Shown in pieces: positions 1 through 9,237 of a DNA stretch of 52,476 nucleotides. Position 1 is the first letter of the stretch. The number at the start of each line of letters is the position of its first letter. A model generated the notes under the pieces. It had not been told where the DNA came from and searched no databases. It saw only the letters and a list, made by a program, of their open reading frames with translations. The stretch spans positions 1 through 52,476 of the forward strand of contig DASSXJ010000104.1 of NCBI GenBank assembly GCA_035703895.1, written 5' to 3'. The DNA is from a bacterium (GTDB lineage Bacteria > Sysuimicrobiota > Sysuimicrobiia > Sysuimicrobiales > Segetimicrobiaceae). The translations under genes and the position numbers were made by a program.

Positions 1-945
1 GGCGCTGTTGGTGTAGGCTCTGGTACGGCGGCATTGCACCTCGCTCTCCTGGCGTGTGGCGTGGGGCCCGGTGACGAAGTAATCACCTCCGCGCACACGT
101 TCATCGCGGGGGCTGAAGCGATCTCACACACCGGTGCGCGCCCAGTCTTCGTGGATATCGATCCACGCACATACACGATCGATCCAGGGCGGGTTGAGGA
201 GGCCATCACCCCTCGCACGAAGGCAATTCTTCCGATCCACTTGTACGGCCAGCCAGCGGAGCTGGGGCCGCTCCTGGAGATCGCACGACGCCACGAAGTC
301 TGGTTGATCGAAGACGCGGCTCAGGCCCATGGCGCGGAATACCTGGGCCAACGCTGCGGTAGCATCGGCCACTTGGCCTGTTTCAGCTTCTATCCCGGCA
401 AGAACCTGGGTGCGTACGGCGACGCCGGCGCGGTGACGAGCAATGACAGACTGCTGCTGGACAAGGTACGCAAGTTGCGCGATCATGGCCGGACAGACAA
501 ATACGAGCACGATGAGATCGGCTTCGGTGAACGTCTGGACGCTCTGCAGGCGGCCATTCTGGCCGCCAAACTTTCGCGGCTGGAAGCCTGGACGGAGGCC
601 CGACGGGCTCATGCGAGTCTGTACAATCAGGTATTGGCTGATAGTGGCGTGACGATACCTTACGAGTCGCCCAATGTCCGTCACGTCTATCACTTGTATG
701 TGATCCGCGTGCTCCAGCGCAATATGCTACTGCCCCATCTTAGGAGTCGGGGCATTGGCGCCGGCATACACTACCCGATACCCTTGCACCGGCAGCCCGC
801 ATACTTGAAACGCGGATATCACGACGTGTCATTGCCGCACACGGAGAAAGCCGCGAACGAGGTCGTGTCGCTGCCGATGTACCCTGAACTCAGCCATGAG
901 CAGATCATGTACGTGGCGCGAGCAGTGAAGGAGCTGGTTGGTTAA
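1..945 (+). CDS. DegT/DnrJ/EryC1/StrS-family sugar aminotransferase (5' end missing)
   Basis: PLP-dependent aminotransferase that transfers an amino group to a keto-sugar nucleotide in surface-polysaccharide synthesis. The reading frame is open from base 1, so the gene begins outside the window and its N-terminal 10-40 residues are missing. The visible part starts with the cofactor-phosphate motif GVGSGTAALHLAL, followed by GDEVI and the LIEDAAQAHG segment whose Asp contacts the pyridine ring. The internal-aldimine lysine lies in FYPGKNLGAYGDAG (codon 400-402). Its stop codon overlaps the start of the next gene (TAATG), so it is translationally coupled to an oxidoreductase. That pairing resembles WbpB/WbpE-type 3-amino-sugar pathways. 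The family assignment is firm; the substrate is inferred. Confidence 0.93.
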   Translation, partial: GAVGVGSGTAALHLALLACGVGPGDEVITSAHTFIAGAEAISHTGARPVFVDIDPRTYTIDPGRVEEAITPRTKAILPIHLYGQPAELGPLLEIARRHEVWLIEDAAQAHGAEYLGQRCGSIGHLACFSFYPGKNLGAYGDAGAVTSNDRLLLDKVRKLRDHGRTDKYEHDEIGFGERLDALQAAILAAKLSRLEAWTEARRAHASLYNQVLADSGVTIPYESPNVRHVYHLYVIRVLQRNMLLPHLRSRGIGAGIHYPIPLHRQPAYLKRGYHDVSLPHTEKAANEVVSLPMYPELSHEQIMYVARAVKELVG

Positions 946-1988
946 TGCCCAGTGTCGCAGTGGTGGGATTGGGCCATTGGGGGCCGAATCTCGTCCGGGC
1001 TCTCGCGTCTCTGCGCGATGTGAACCTCTCTGCATTGTGTGATTTGGAAGTCAACAGAGCCGAGAAGGTTGCGCAGCATTTTTGCCCGCGGGCTAGGATC
1101 GTCAAAGATTGGTGGGATTTGACGAACGATAGAGAGGTCGATGCTGTCATTCTGGCCACACCGATTCGGACGCACTTTGAGCTTGCCAGCGCCTTCCTTA
1201 TGGCCGGCAAACACGTGTTTGTCGAGAAACCCCTTGCTCAAACAGTGCAGGAATGCCGCACGTTGATTGATTTGGCTGAGCGACATCACCGTGTCCTCAT
1301 GGTCGACCACGTCTTCGAGTACAACGCGGCCGTCCAACGGATCAAGAAATACCTTGACCAAGGAGATCTCGGCAGACTCTTCTACATGTATTCGCAGCGG
1401 GTGAACCTCGGCCGCATCCAGCGTGACATCAACGCGTTATGGAGCCTTGCTCCTCATGATGTGTCAATCATGAACTATTGGCTGGGGCAAGAACCGCTGT
1501 GGGTGACGGCTCGAGGGTTTTCGTACCTCAGCCACGGTATCGAGGACGTCGTGTTCGTATCCATGGAATACCCGGGTGGTGTCGGCGCGCACCTCCACCT
1601 CGGCTGGCTCGACCCGCGAAAGGTCCGTCTCATGACCCTTGTGGGCAGCAAGAAGATGCTCGTCTACGACGACGTGAGCATGGATGCCAAGATCCAGATA
1701 TACGACAAGGGGATCGTGCAGTTGCACGACCACCTGGAGGCGCCGGAGTCTTTTGCTGAGTTTCAACTCCAGATCCGCGTTGGAGACGTATTGATTCCGG
1801 CACTCGAATTTCCGGAGCCGCTCCAAACTGGGTGCCGGCACTTCATCGACTGCATTCAAAGCGGCCAGCGTCCGCTCACCGATGGGGTGACTGGCCTCAA
1901 GGTGGTGCGGGTGTTGGAGGCCGCTGAGCAATCGTTGAGGGGGGGCGGGGTCCCCGTTGAGCTCAGAGCCGCGGCGATAGAGCGCTGA
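945..1988 (+). CDS. Gfo/Idh/MocA-family sugar-nucleotide oxidoreductase
   Basis: NAD(P)-dependent oxidoreductase of 347 residues, the usual family length. The N-terminal Rossmann motif G8-L-G-H-W-G13 binds the dinucleotide. The family signature EKPLA is at residues 94-98, with the catalytic-type lysine K95. The later LAPHDVSI segment (H171) is the conserved His/Asp region of this family. The start overlaps the aminotransferase stop (TAATG). Oxidation by this enzyme followed by transamination by its upstream partner would give an amino sugar, as in WbpB/WbpE or related pathways. The exact substrate cannot be read from the sequence. Confidence 0.93.
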   Translation: MPSVAVVGLGHWGPNLVRALASLRDVNLSALCDLEVNRAEKVAQHFCPRARIVKDWWDLTNDREVDAVILATPIRTHFELASAFLMAGKHVFVEKPLAQTVQECRTLIDLAERHHRVLMVDHVFEYNAAVQRIKKYLDQGDLGRLFYMYSQRVNLGRIQRDINALWSLAPHDVSIMNYWLGQEPLWVTARGFSYLSHGIEDVVFVSMEYPGGVGAHLHLGWLDPRKVRLMTLVGSKKMLVYDDVSMDAKIQIYDKGIVQLHDHLEAPESFAEFQLQIRVGDVLIPALEFPEPLQTGCRHFIDCIQSGQRPLTDGVTGLKVVRVLEAAEQSLRGGGVPVELRAAAIER

Positions 1989-2098
1989 TCAGGTCCTGAG
2001 GTCTTGGCGAGGAACCATACCTGTCGGGGGTATCGGGGCGAGATATTATAGGTTCATGAAATGCTCTGGCGTGAGCGGCGTGGGGGGGAGCCGACGCG

Positions 2099-3409
2099 AT
2101 GGGAGACGCTGAGTCGAGTCTAGTTGCGAGCGAGAGGGTCGTAAAACCGCTCGTGAGCGTGATCATTCCGACCCATAACCGCGCCGACACCCTGCCTCGC
2201 GCTTTGGATTCCGCATATGGACAGGAGGGGCGAGGTGATCATTTTGATCTCGAGATAGTCGTGGTCGACGATGCATCCTCGGATGCAACTCCAAGCGTGA
2301 TCCGCGCGTACCCGGAGATACGGTATATTCGGCTCCCTGAGCGGCGTGGTGTGTCGGCCGCCACGAACGCAGCCCTGCAGGTCAGCCGGGGATGCTACAT
2401 CACATTTCTCGATGACGATGACGTCTGGCTCCCACATAAGCTTCGTGTTCAGGTCCCGCTGCTCACGGCGCACCCCGATATCGGGGTCGTGTACAGTCAA
2501 TCCTTAGTACGCAGCGAGGGGAAGGAAGAGTGGTTGTATCCGGAGGCGAGCAAGGCGCTTTCCGGGTGGGTCTTTACGGGGATGCTGATGGACAATTTTT
2601 GCGGACATCATGCATCTCTCCTCGCCCGTCGTACCGCGTTCGAAACAGCCGGTTATTTCGACGAAACTCTGAGGTCCCACGTAGACTGGGATATGTCGCT
2701 GCGGCTCGCGTTTCACGTTCCGTTCCTGTTCTCGCCCGGCGCTGTCGACGTCTACAACCTGTCGCCACAGGGATTGTGGCTTAAGCGAGCCGCGAGTGGA
2801 ATGGGACGGGCGGATGCGGCACGTGTCATCGAAAAAGCGCTCCAGCTGCTGCCCAACTCGCCGCAGTACGAGGAGATAAAGCGGGAGGCCAGGGCGCGGG
2901 TAATGCTCGGCGCGGTGTACCCGCTACTCCTTGCCGGCGATCTTGCTCAAGTGCGGGAGACGGCTGTGACAACGCTACGGGCTCATCCGTGGATCATTCG
3001 TCATGAGTGGGCGCGGGATACGCTAGGTCAGGCGGTAAGCACATTTGCCCTCTCGACGACATCGCCGGTATCGACCGCTCGCGAGCTCTGCGCTGAGATT
3101 AGATCCGCAATCCCCAGTCGCACGCTTTGGAACCGATGGTACGCTCGATGCACCTTCGGCGCGATTTGGGCCGACACAGCCAGGGTTCTGGCTTCTAGTG
3201 ATCCCGCACGTGACCGGGATTCCGCCTACGCAGCCGCCATTGCCATAGCGACCATGCCTTCGTTTCTCCGTCGCCCGGGCCTGCTGCGACTTATTGTCCG
3301 GGGTGTGCTCGGGCGCCGTGCTGATACCATCTGTGCGGGATGGTATATGCGGATGCGGAACATGCTGGGAGCGGCAGAGCGATCTGCGAAAGCTCCGGGC
3401 CTTCGATGA
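2099..3409 (+). CDS. Family 2 glycosyltransferase with an extra C-terminal region
   Basis: Inverting GT-A glycosyltransferase of 436 residues, predicted cytosolic or membrane-associated, adding a sugar to a glycan or lipid carrier. The GT2 domain covers about residues 19-240: VSVIIPTHNRAD at the N terminus, VVVDDASSD with the nucleotide-binding Asp pair (57-58), and the DXD-like acidic cluster at 105-108 in FLDDDDVW. The remaining 200 residues look helical, lack a motif I recognise, and may serve oligomerisation or membrane association. A purine-rich GGGGGGAG run precedes the ATG. It is separated from the oxidoreductase by 110 bases and ends 39 bases from a convergent methyltransferase gene. 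Donor and acceptor are unknown. Confidence 0.9.
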   Translation: MGDAESSLVASERVVKPLVSVIIPTHNRADTLPRALDSAYGQEGRGDHFDLEIVVVDDASSDATPSVIRAYPEIRYIRLPERRGVSAATNAALQVSRGCYITFLDDDDVWLPHKLRVQVPLLTAHPDIGVVYSQSLVRSEGKEEWLYPEASKALSGWVFTGMLMDNFCGHHASLLARRTAFETAGYFDETLRSHVDWDMSLRLAFHVPFLFSPGAVDVYNLSPQGLWLKRAASGMGRADAARVIEKALQLLPNSPQYEEIKREARARVMLGAVYPLLLAGDLAQVRETAVTTLRAHPWIIRHEWARDTLGQAVSTFALSTTSPVSTARELCAEIRSAIPSRTLWNRWYARCTFGAIWADTARVLASSDPARDRDSAYAAAIAIATMPSFLRRPGLLRLIVRGVLGRRADTICAGWYMRMRNMLGAAERSAKAPGLR

Positions 3410-3448
3410 TACGCTCAGAGTCAGCGGAGCGCCGTGGCGCCCAGTCGC

Positions 3449-4378
3449 TCATTCCTGGCGGTGGAAGAGGAACCCCCGGCACCTACCCTGCTCGGGGGCG
3501 TTCTTCACAACCCAGTCCTCCTCGAACACGAACTCGCGGACGAGGTTCATTCCATGCCGTTGGACGCACTCGAGTACTTCTTCGCGATTGAGAAACCAGA
3601 CCAGGAATTCCGTGCGGTAGCCCTGCCGGCTGCGCTGCCTGACCACAAATGACGGCCCCCGGGTCACAGTCATCAGCCTGGCGATGTACAGGAACCCGCT
3701 GGTGCGTTGGGCAAGTGTGCCGGCCACGTGCTGCCAGTCCTGAAAATAGTGCAAAGAACTGCTACTGACGACCAAGTCAAAGCGGGCTCCAGCGAGATCG
3801 TCTGTTTCCTGGTGGAATTGAACGCCCGGCTGAAGGCGTCTTCCCACCCGGCACAACGCCGGTACATCATAGCAATGATACTCAATGGCGATCTCGGGCA
3901 GAAGGGCCCGGCTATACAGATAATAGTGACCGAGGCCGCCACCCCAGTCCAGGATGCTCACACTTTGTTTGTTCCGAGCCGCCCGTGTCAGGACGTACCC
4001 GTAAGACATCATCACGTTCTGATCCCCGGTATCTTCCCGTGTCATCCGGTCCGGCAGATGTGAAACGCCGAGAGGCCCCGGACCTTCGAGATTCCGTACG
4101 AGCACAGGCCAGTGTGTCTCTTGGACGGTGGCTACGCTTTCGAGGTTCCACCCGCCCCCGCCCAGACCGTTTGCAGTCCATCCGCGGGGCTCGTAGCGGG
4201 TTCGCGATAAGGCATACCGCGCGGTGTTCGCCGCCAGCGGCGGCAGAAGGGACTCAATTCTTCGGCGCAGACCACGCGCCGCCGGTAACCAGCGGCGTCG
4301 CATCACTTGCCCAGGCCTCCGTACGGATGGACTCGGGTCTGCATCGCTCGTTTTGATGTTCCTCCTCCAGAATGTCAT
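3449..4378 (-). CDS. TIGR04325-family putative SAM-dependent methyltransferase
   Basis: Protein of 309 residues with a Rossmann-like methyltransferase core. The SAM-binding motif I is ILDWGGGLGHYY at about residues 142-153, a form typical of the TIGR04325 methyltransferases found in polysaccharide and lipopolysaccharide loci. A later FDLVVSSSSLHYFQDW segment matches the motif IV region. It is the only gene on the minus strand in this part of the glycan locus and faces the GT2 gene, so it has its own promoter. Met26 is an alternative start. O-methylation of a glycan sugar is the likely role by context; the acceptor is unknown. Confidence 0.82.
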   Translation of the reverse strand: MTFWRRNIKTSDADPSPSVRRPGQVMRRRWLPAARGLRRRIESLLPPLAANTARYALSRTRYEPRGWTANGLGGGGWNLESVATVQETHWPVLVRNLEGPGPLGVSHLPDRMTREDTGDQNVMMSYGYVLTRAARNKQSVSILDWGGGLGHYYLYSRALLPEIAIEYHCYDVPALCRVGRRLQPGVQFHQETDDLAGARFDLVVSSSSLHYFQDWQHVAGTLAQRTSGFLYIARLMTVTRGPSFVVRQRSRQGYRTEFLVWFLNREEVLECVQRHGMNLVREFVFEEDWVVKNAPEQGRCRGFLFHRQE

Positions 4379-4583
4379 GTAGTTCCGATTCTCCGACGTC
4401 GGACCCGATTTCTATCAGCATCGGGCGGCTCCTTCATTCGATCGAATATTTCCGAAAGTCCATAGCTCCGCCGCCCTCCGAGTTGAATGTGTGATACGGT
4501 GGAGCGCAGAGTGTCTCTCCTTGAGCGGCGGTATCCGTACTTGGTAGGCTGTGGGCGGATCAGAATAGGTTTCTCCGCGAGGT

Positions 4584-5087
4584 TTGCGACGTGACATGGA
4601 ACTATTGGCGGCGAAAGTGACTGGCATCCGGCGGGCATTCGTCGTAGGTCTACTCGTGTGGTTGGTGGTGGGGACTGTGAAGATGTATCCTTCCTACCTC
4701 GCCTACTTCAATGAACTCGTTGGTGGACCGGGGAACGGGTACAAATACCTGAGCGCTTCGAATCTGGACTGGGGACAAGACTTGAAGGGTCTCAGCACCT
4801 ATCTCCACCGAAACGGCATCGCGAGGGTGAAGCTTGCGTATTTCGGAACGGACGATCCACGCAGGTACGCGATCAGCTATGAGCAACTGCTCCCCGGTCA
4901 ACCGACGACCGGAGATCTGGCAGTAAGCGTGACATCGCTCGTTGGTACGCACACCGGCTGCGAAAGAGCGTTTGAGTGGTTACGGGGGTATGAGCCGAGT
5001 GCGAAGATTGGCTATTCGATTTTCGTATACCATATTCCGGCGACCGCTAGCCTTCCACCGGCCGTACCGCTCCAAGAATGCAGATAA
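4584..5087 (+). CDS. C-terminal part of a GT39-type glycosyltransferase, encoded as a separate upstream gene
   Basis: This 167-residue product is the C-terminal part of a polytopic GT39/PMT-like glycosyltransferase. One membrane segment (about 18-35) is followed by the family's conserved YPSYLAYFNEL (35-45) and SNLDWGQDL (59-67) motifs and by the usual ending (KIGYSIFVYHIP). The N-terminal two thirds of such a protein is not upstream: an in-frame stop lies at 4566-4568 and no membrane-protein frame is seen in 4379-4583. It is instead in the next gene. TTG 4584 or ATG 4596 could be the start; neither has a strong ribosome site. It may be half of a two-piece enzyme or a remnant of a duplicated gene. 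Confidence 0.75.
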   Translation: MRRDMELLAAKVTGIRRAFVVGLLVWLVVGTVKMYPSYLAYFNELVGGPGNGYKYLSASNLDWGQDLKGLSTYLHRNGIARVKLAYFGTDDPRRYAISYEQLLPGQPTTGDLAVSVTSLVGTHTGCERAFEWLRGYEPSAKIGYSIFVYHIPATASLPPAVPLQECR

Positions 5088-6460
5088 CACGCTTTCCCCT
5101 ATTGGCAAGTTTTTCTCGTCGGCACGGCCAGTGTAGCGCGTCAGTTCAGTCAGCCAGAGGCCTCGGGCCGCGATGGCTGTACCCTGTAATCACGGCCGCA
5201 CTCATCGGCGCGTTTCTGCTACAGGCACTTTTGAGCATGAGATACATGTCTATGACGTACGACGAGCCCGTGTACATCGCCGCAGGCTACTCCTACTGGG
5301 AAACTCGCGATGACCGCATGAACGGCGAGCATCCGCCTATCCTCAAAATGCTGATCGCGCTTCCCCTCCTCTCCCTGGGCCTCACGGTTCCCACAGATGA
5401 CCCGTCCTGGCGGGAAGGGGGACAAGGCCCCTTCTCTCGGGCTTTTTTGTCCAGGCAGGGGGTCAATGTGGAACGCATCGTATTCCGATCAAGGCTCTCC
5501 ATCGTTTTCATTGGCTTCCTACTGGCGCTTTTTGTCCGGAAGTGGGCCGCAGAACTTTGGGGTGCAGAAGCCGGTCTGGCCGCGCTGCTGTTGTTTGTGT
5601 TCGAGCCCAATACGCTCGCTCATGCTAGGCTCGCAACCCTGGATCTCGGGCTGACCGCTTTCACGTTCATCTCGATGTTTTACGTATGGAAGTGGCTCAG
5701 GACCGGCCGGGTAATCTATGCGATTCTCGCAAGCGTGGCTCTCGGATTCTCGCTCCTGTCCAAGGAAGCCGCTCTCGCGTTCCTGCCGATCTTCCTCGGA
5801 CAATTTATCGTCGACGACGTTGCGGCCTCGCGAAACAGCCTTCCTCGGCATGTGCATCCCTTCAAGGGCTTCTTTCAAGTCCTCGCTGGCGCCGCGGTCG
5901 TTGTGAGTATGGTCTACGCGGTGGTGTTCCATTGGCACCCCCTACTCCATATCGGCGGTGAGCATCGGACCGTGGACAAGGTCCTGGCCCGGATACCAGG
6001 TCTCAGGGGTGCGGTGCAAACACAGGTCGTCGCCCTGGGTCAGCGCATATGGGTCCCGGACCTCGACAAGTACATCGAAGGACTACTCGACCAACGGAGG
6101 CACCTCATCCAAGGGCACGCGTCATTCCTGATGGGGCACCACGCGTTGCATGGATGGTGGTACTACTACCCAATCGCGTTCCTGATCAAGACTCCCCTCC
6201 CGATTTTGCTCCTCGTGATCATTCGGCTCGTCCTTCTCGCTGCGATTCCCATGGTTGATGGGGAATACATGATCGTATTCCCCATCATCGGCATGATGAT
6301 CCTGGCCTGTTTCGATACCGCTGATCTTGGGTTACGCCAGATCCTGCCGCTCTATCCCTTTCTCTTTATCTGGCTTAGTCGCGTTGTTGCGCTCGAACTG
6401 TTCGGGGCCCGAAGGCTGAAGATGCGGCCCGCGAGCGCGCCGATAGCGGTCGAGCGGTAA
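5078..6460 (+). CDS. N-terminal part of a GT39-type membrane glycosyltransferase, lacking the usual C-terminal domain
   Basis: Polytopic membrane protein of 460 residues with about ten hydrophobic segments. It carries N-terminal and central hallmarks of lipid-phosphate-sugar-dependent GT39-like enzymes: the acidic pair D62-E63 in TYDEPVY, EHPP (84-87), GWWYYYP (359-365) and QILPLYPFLF (421-430). In intact homologues LPxYPFLF is followed by one more helix and the YLAYFNEL/SNLDWGQDL domain; here the protein stops about 30 residues later. The missing domain is encoded by the preceding gene, which overlaps this ATG by 10 bases in another frame. No clear Shine-Dalgarno is visible, so translation may be coupled to that gene. 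Confidence 0.85.
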   Translation: MQITRFPLLASFSRRHGQCSASVQSARGLGPRWLYPVITAALIGAFLLQALLSMRYMSMTYDEPVYIAAGYSYWETRDDRMNGEHPPILKMLIALPLLSLGLTVPTDDPSWREGGQGPFSRAFLSRQGVNVERIVFRSRLSIVFIGFLLALFVRKWAAELWGAEAGLAALLLFVFEPNTLAHARLATLDLGLTAFTFISMFYVWKWLRTGRVIYAILASVALGFSLLSKEAALAFLPIFLGQFIVDDVAASRNSLPRHVHPFKGFFQVLAGAAVVVSMVYAVVFHWHPLLHIGGEHRTVDKVLARIPGLRGAVQTQVVALGQRIWVPDLDKYIEGLLDQRRHLIQGHASFLMGHHALHGWWYYYPIAFLIKTPLPILLLVIIRLVLLAAIPMVDGEYMIVFPIIGMMILACFDTADLGLRQILPLYPFLFIWLSRVVALELFGARRLKMRPASAPIAVER

Positions 6461-6584
6461 CCCGGCGCGGAGGATCATTCGGATCGTTCTAGCGGATGAA
6501 GGATTCGCAAATCCAGTATGAGAACGAGGGCCCTGCGGACGGTCGTCGACGCCCGGGGCCGCGTTTCATCGCGATGGGAGCGAC

Positions 6585-8177
6585 GTGGAGAGCGGCGCGC
6601 AAGACTGGAGATCGGGAGAGGCCACACAGGGACTACCGTCCCGTGAAGGGCACGGGACTCCTTTGGTTCGCTCGATTTCCACCGCGTCTTTCCTGGTCGG
6701 CATTCTCGCCATCGCGACGCTGCTTCGGGTCGCGCTTTTGGGCGACAAGAGTCTTAGTCTAGAAGAGATTTCCAGCATTTTCTCCACGCGGCTCGATTGG
6801 GGGTCGTTCTTTAAGGTCTTCGCGCCTCGAGAAGTGAACATGACCTTTTATTACGTCCTCCTGCGAGTCTGGCGTCTTGCCGGGGAGAACGAGGTCGTTA
6901 TCCGATCGCTGTCGGTCGCTGCTGGGGTGGCCACCATCCCCGTACTCTATCTTCTCGGACGGCGCCTGTTCGGACCACGCGTGGGTCTCGTGGCAGCTTT
7001 CCTCATCAGCATCAACTCGTACCATATCGAGTTTTCGCAATATGCCCGATCCTACAGCCTCCTTGCATTCCTGGCCACCCTCTCCTCGCTGCTGTTTGTG
7101 AACTGCCTCGAGCGGCCGTGCTGGGGAAACTGGCTCGGCTATCTCGTGGTCGGCGTCCTGGGCGTGTACAGTCACCTGTTTGCTGCATTCGTGCTATTGG
7201 CGCAGTGGGTCTCTCTCGTGTTCCTGCGCCTACGCGATGTCCCGTGGCGTGGATGGCTGATAAGCGCACTGTGCATGGTCCTTCTGCTCCTGCCTTTGGG
7301 GATCATCGCAATGCCGCGGACACCCACATGGGGGACCTGGGTCCCCGTTCCCAAGTTTCGCGACATTCCCTATGTGTATTTTGTGCTGACCGGCGAACGG
7401 GGAGGGCGGACCGGCATCCTGCTCGTGCTTTTCTATTGTATAGCCTGCGTGATCGCGCTCCTGGGTGCGCGTCGAGCACGCGCTTTTTCCGGGACTCTCC
7501 GGCCACTCTGGCGGTATGGCTTCCTGCTTACCTGGCTCTTTCTTCCGGTGCTTGCGGCGTTTGCCGTATCCCAGGTAAAATCCATCTTCTTCGCACACTA
7601 TATGATCATTTGCCTGCCTCCCCTCATGCTTCTCGCGGCGGTGGGTCTCGACGCGATGCCGAAGCGGGCTCTGATCGGAGGCTTGGTCATTGTGACGCTA
7701 TTATCATCACATCAGATCTACAAGTATTATGTGGACTATAATGGACATGAGGACTTCAGGGGCGCGACCCGCTACATCCTCTCCCACGTGAGGGCCGAGG
7801 ACGCTGTGGTAATCTTTGCGCCATATATCCAGAAATCGTTCGAGTACTATCGTGAGCGGTTCGAAGGCGCTTCGAAGCTCCCGCCGTTCACGATCCTTTC
7901 GATGGACACGCGGGTCCTACAACTCTGGCAACGGCTCAGGGACGCCGCGCGCGACGAGCCGGCTGATCCGCTGCCCAGCGGGACGGAGCCTCCGTCGCAC
8001 TATCATCGGGTCTGGCTCATGCTGAGCCACGATTGGGACAGGGAGCCCGGTGTGTTAACCGTCAGCCGATCGATTCAGGCCTCTTGGGCCCGCAAGTACT
8101 GCTCGGTCGCCGAAGAACGGTTCACTGACGTGCGGGTCCTGCTTTATGACACGCCCCGCAGCGGCGGCTGCCGATAG
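6585..8177 (+). CDS. GT39-type polytopic membrane glycosyltransferase
   Basis: Protein of 530 residues with many hydrophobic helices starting near residue 32 and a soluble C-terminal region (about 390-530). It resembles ArnT/PMT-like enzymes that use polyprenyl-phosphate sugars on the outer membrane face. Family members usually carry an Asp-Glu pair in the first extracytoplasmic loop (SLWxDE). Here that position reads SLSLEEIS (56-63), so the Asp is replaced by Glu. The region RSLSVAAGVATIPVLYLLGRR fits the second and third helices of the family. A GTG start is preceded by GGGAG. It lies 124 bases after the split glycosyltransferase pair and is probably co-transcribed with it. Confidence 0.82.
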   Translation: MESGAQDWRSGEATQGLPSREGHGTPLVRSISTASFLVGILAIATLLRVALLGDKSLSLEEISSIFSTRLDWGSFFKVFAPREVNMTFYYVLLRVWRLAGENEVVIRSLSVAAGVATIPVLYLLGRRLFGPRVGLVAAFLISINSYHIEFSQYARSYSLLAFLATLSSLLFVNCLERPCWGNWLGYLVVGVLGVYSHLFAAFVLLAQWVSLVFLRLRDVPWRGWLISALCMVLLLLPLGIIAMPRTPTWGTWVPVPKFRDIPYVYFVLTGERGGRTGILLVLFYCIACVIALLGARRARAFSGTLRPLWRYGFLLTWLFLPVLAAFAVSQVKSIFFAHYMIICLPPLMLLAAVGLDAMPKRALIGGLVIVTLLSSHQIYKYYVDYNGHEDFRGATRYILSHVRAEDAVVIFAPYIQKSFEYYRERFEGASKLPPFTILSMDTRVLQLWQRLRDAARDEPADPLPSGTEPPSHYHRVWLMLSHDWDREPGVLTVSRSIQASWARKYCSVAEERFTDVRVLLYDTPRSGGCR

Positions 8178-8366
8178 CTAGTCCCTGCATTTCCCGCGCC
8201 TCTCCGGGAAAACGGTAGTCGATCGAGATCGTTCGAGAGTCGACGGGCCAGGAAGACGTGCCCGATCGGCTTGTCCACCGCGTTGTAGCGCCCCATTCTC
8301 GCGGTAGATCCGGGAACTCGCGCCTCTATTGCTGTCGCTCTGATATGAGGAGGTGAGATAACATCG

Positions 8367-9221
8367 TTGGCAGCGTTTGATATTGTGGGAAATATCTGGC
8401 TAGCGAGCGGACGGCGGCTTGCCTACCTCGTCAGCGCCATCAGGAGCATCGCGGAGCTGGCGCCGCTCACCGGACGTTTTCTGTTAAACATCGAGAACGG
8501 TCAGGGGCTCGTCGGTCCTTTGCGCAAACTCGTGCGCGCAACTGGATTCCGACAGGCCGACATCTCTGCGCGCCCGGCAGCGTCCTTCGGCTCAGCATAC
8601 GTTGCCATGCTTCAGCGCACGAGCGCGGACTACATCATGCACTTTGAGGAGGACCACTTCTGCGTTCTCAAAGAGACGGCACCGATGACCCGCCTGCTCG
8701 ACTTCGCGCGTAGCGCTGCTGCCGATCTCGTGCCCCTCTCCTTATATCGGCTACGCCAGGCGCGCTTCGCCGTGCTCACACCGGAAGCCACCGATTCCTC
8801 GGGGCGGCTTTTCCGCTGGGATCAGGATAATTTCTCGCGCATGCTTCAGCATATTCCGCCGGGCCGGCCACGGGCTTATTTCGTCGGCAACAATTGGCTC
8901 TTTAGTCGGCAGTTTGCCCTCGCATATTGGATGCGTCCGATTCCTGGCAAACGGCCGCACCCCTTCGAACTGTACGACCCCCCGGAAGGAGCGTCGCTGC
9001 GGCTGCTACTCCCATCATTCGAGATACTGCGCCCGATTGACGACGATCACGGGATTGAAGGGAGTTGCTGTCTGCGTTCGGGGGACGAGAAATGGACCCG
9101 CCTCTCTGGAATGGACTTGGGCGTGGGGGCGTTCCGGTACCTTACATGGCGAGCATTTCGCACGCCGGCCTGGAAGAGCGCTCTGAGGCGTGTCGCGCGC
9201 GTAGTCGCCAGGCAAACCTGA
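8367..9221 (+). CDS. GT-A-like putative glycosyltransferase of unknown specificity
   Basis: Soluble protein of 284 residues. The N-terminal half alternates strands and helices, ending in YIMHFEEDHF with an acidic EED triad (94-96). That is where GT-A enzymes place the metal-binding DXD, so a glycosyltransferase role is likely, but it does not match GT2 closely. The C-terminal part has DDDHGIEG and a basic tail (RRVARVVAR) that could touch the membrane. The start is a TTG preceded by AGGAGGTGAG at 8347-8356, a strong but rather distant ribosome site. The 189 bases upstream hold no gene. Substrate unknown. Confidence 0.65.
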   Translation: MAAFDIVGNIWLASGRRLAYLVSAIRSIAELAPLTGRFLLNIENGQGLVGPLRKLVRATGFRQADISARPAASFGSAYVAMLQRTSADYIMHFEEDHFCVLKETAPMTRLLDFARSAAADLVPLSLYRLRQARFAVLTPEATDSSGRLFRWDQDNFSRMLQHIPPGRPRAYFVGNNWLFSRQFALAYWMRPIPGKRPHPFELYDPPEGASLRLLLPSFEILRPIDDDHGIEGSCCLRSGDEKWTRLSGMDLGVGAFRYLTWRAFRTPAWKSALRRVARVVARQT

Positions 9222-9237
9222 GGAACGGGCCGTGGGC

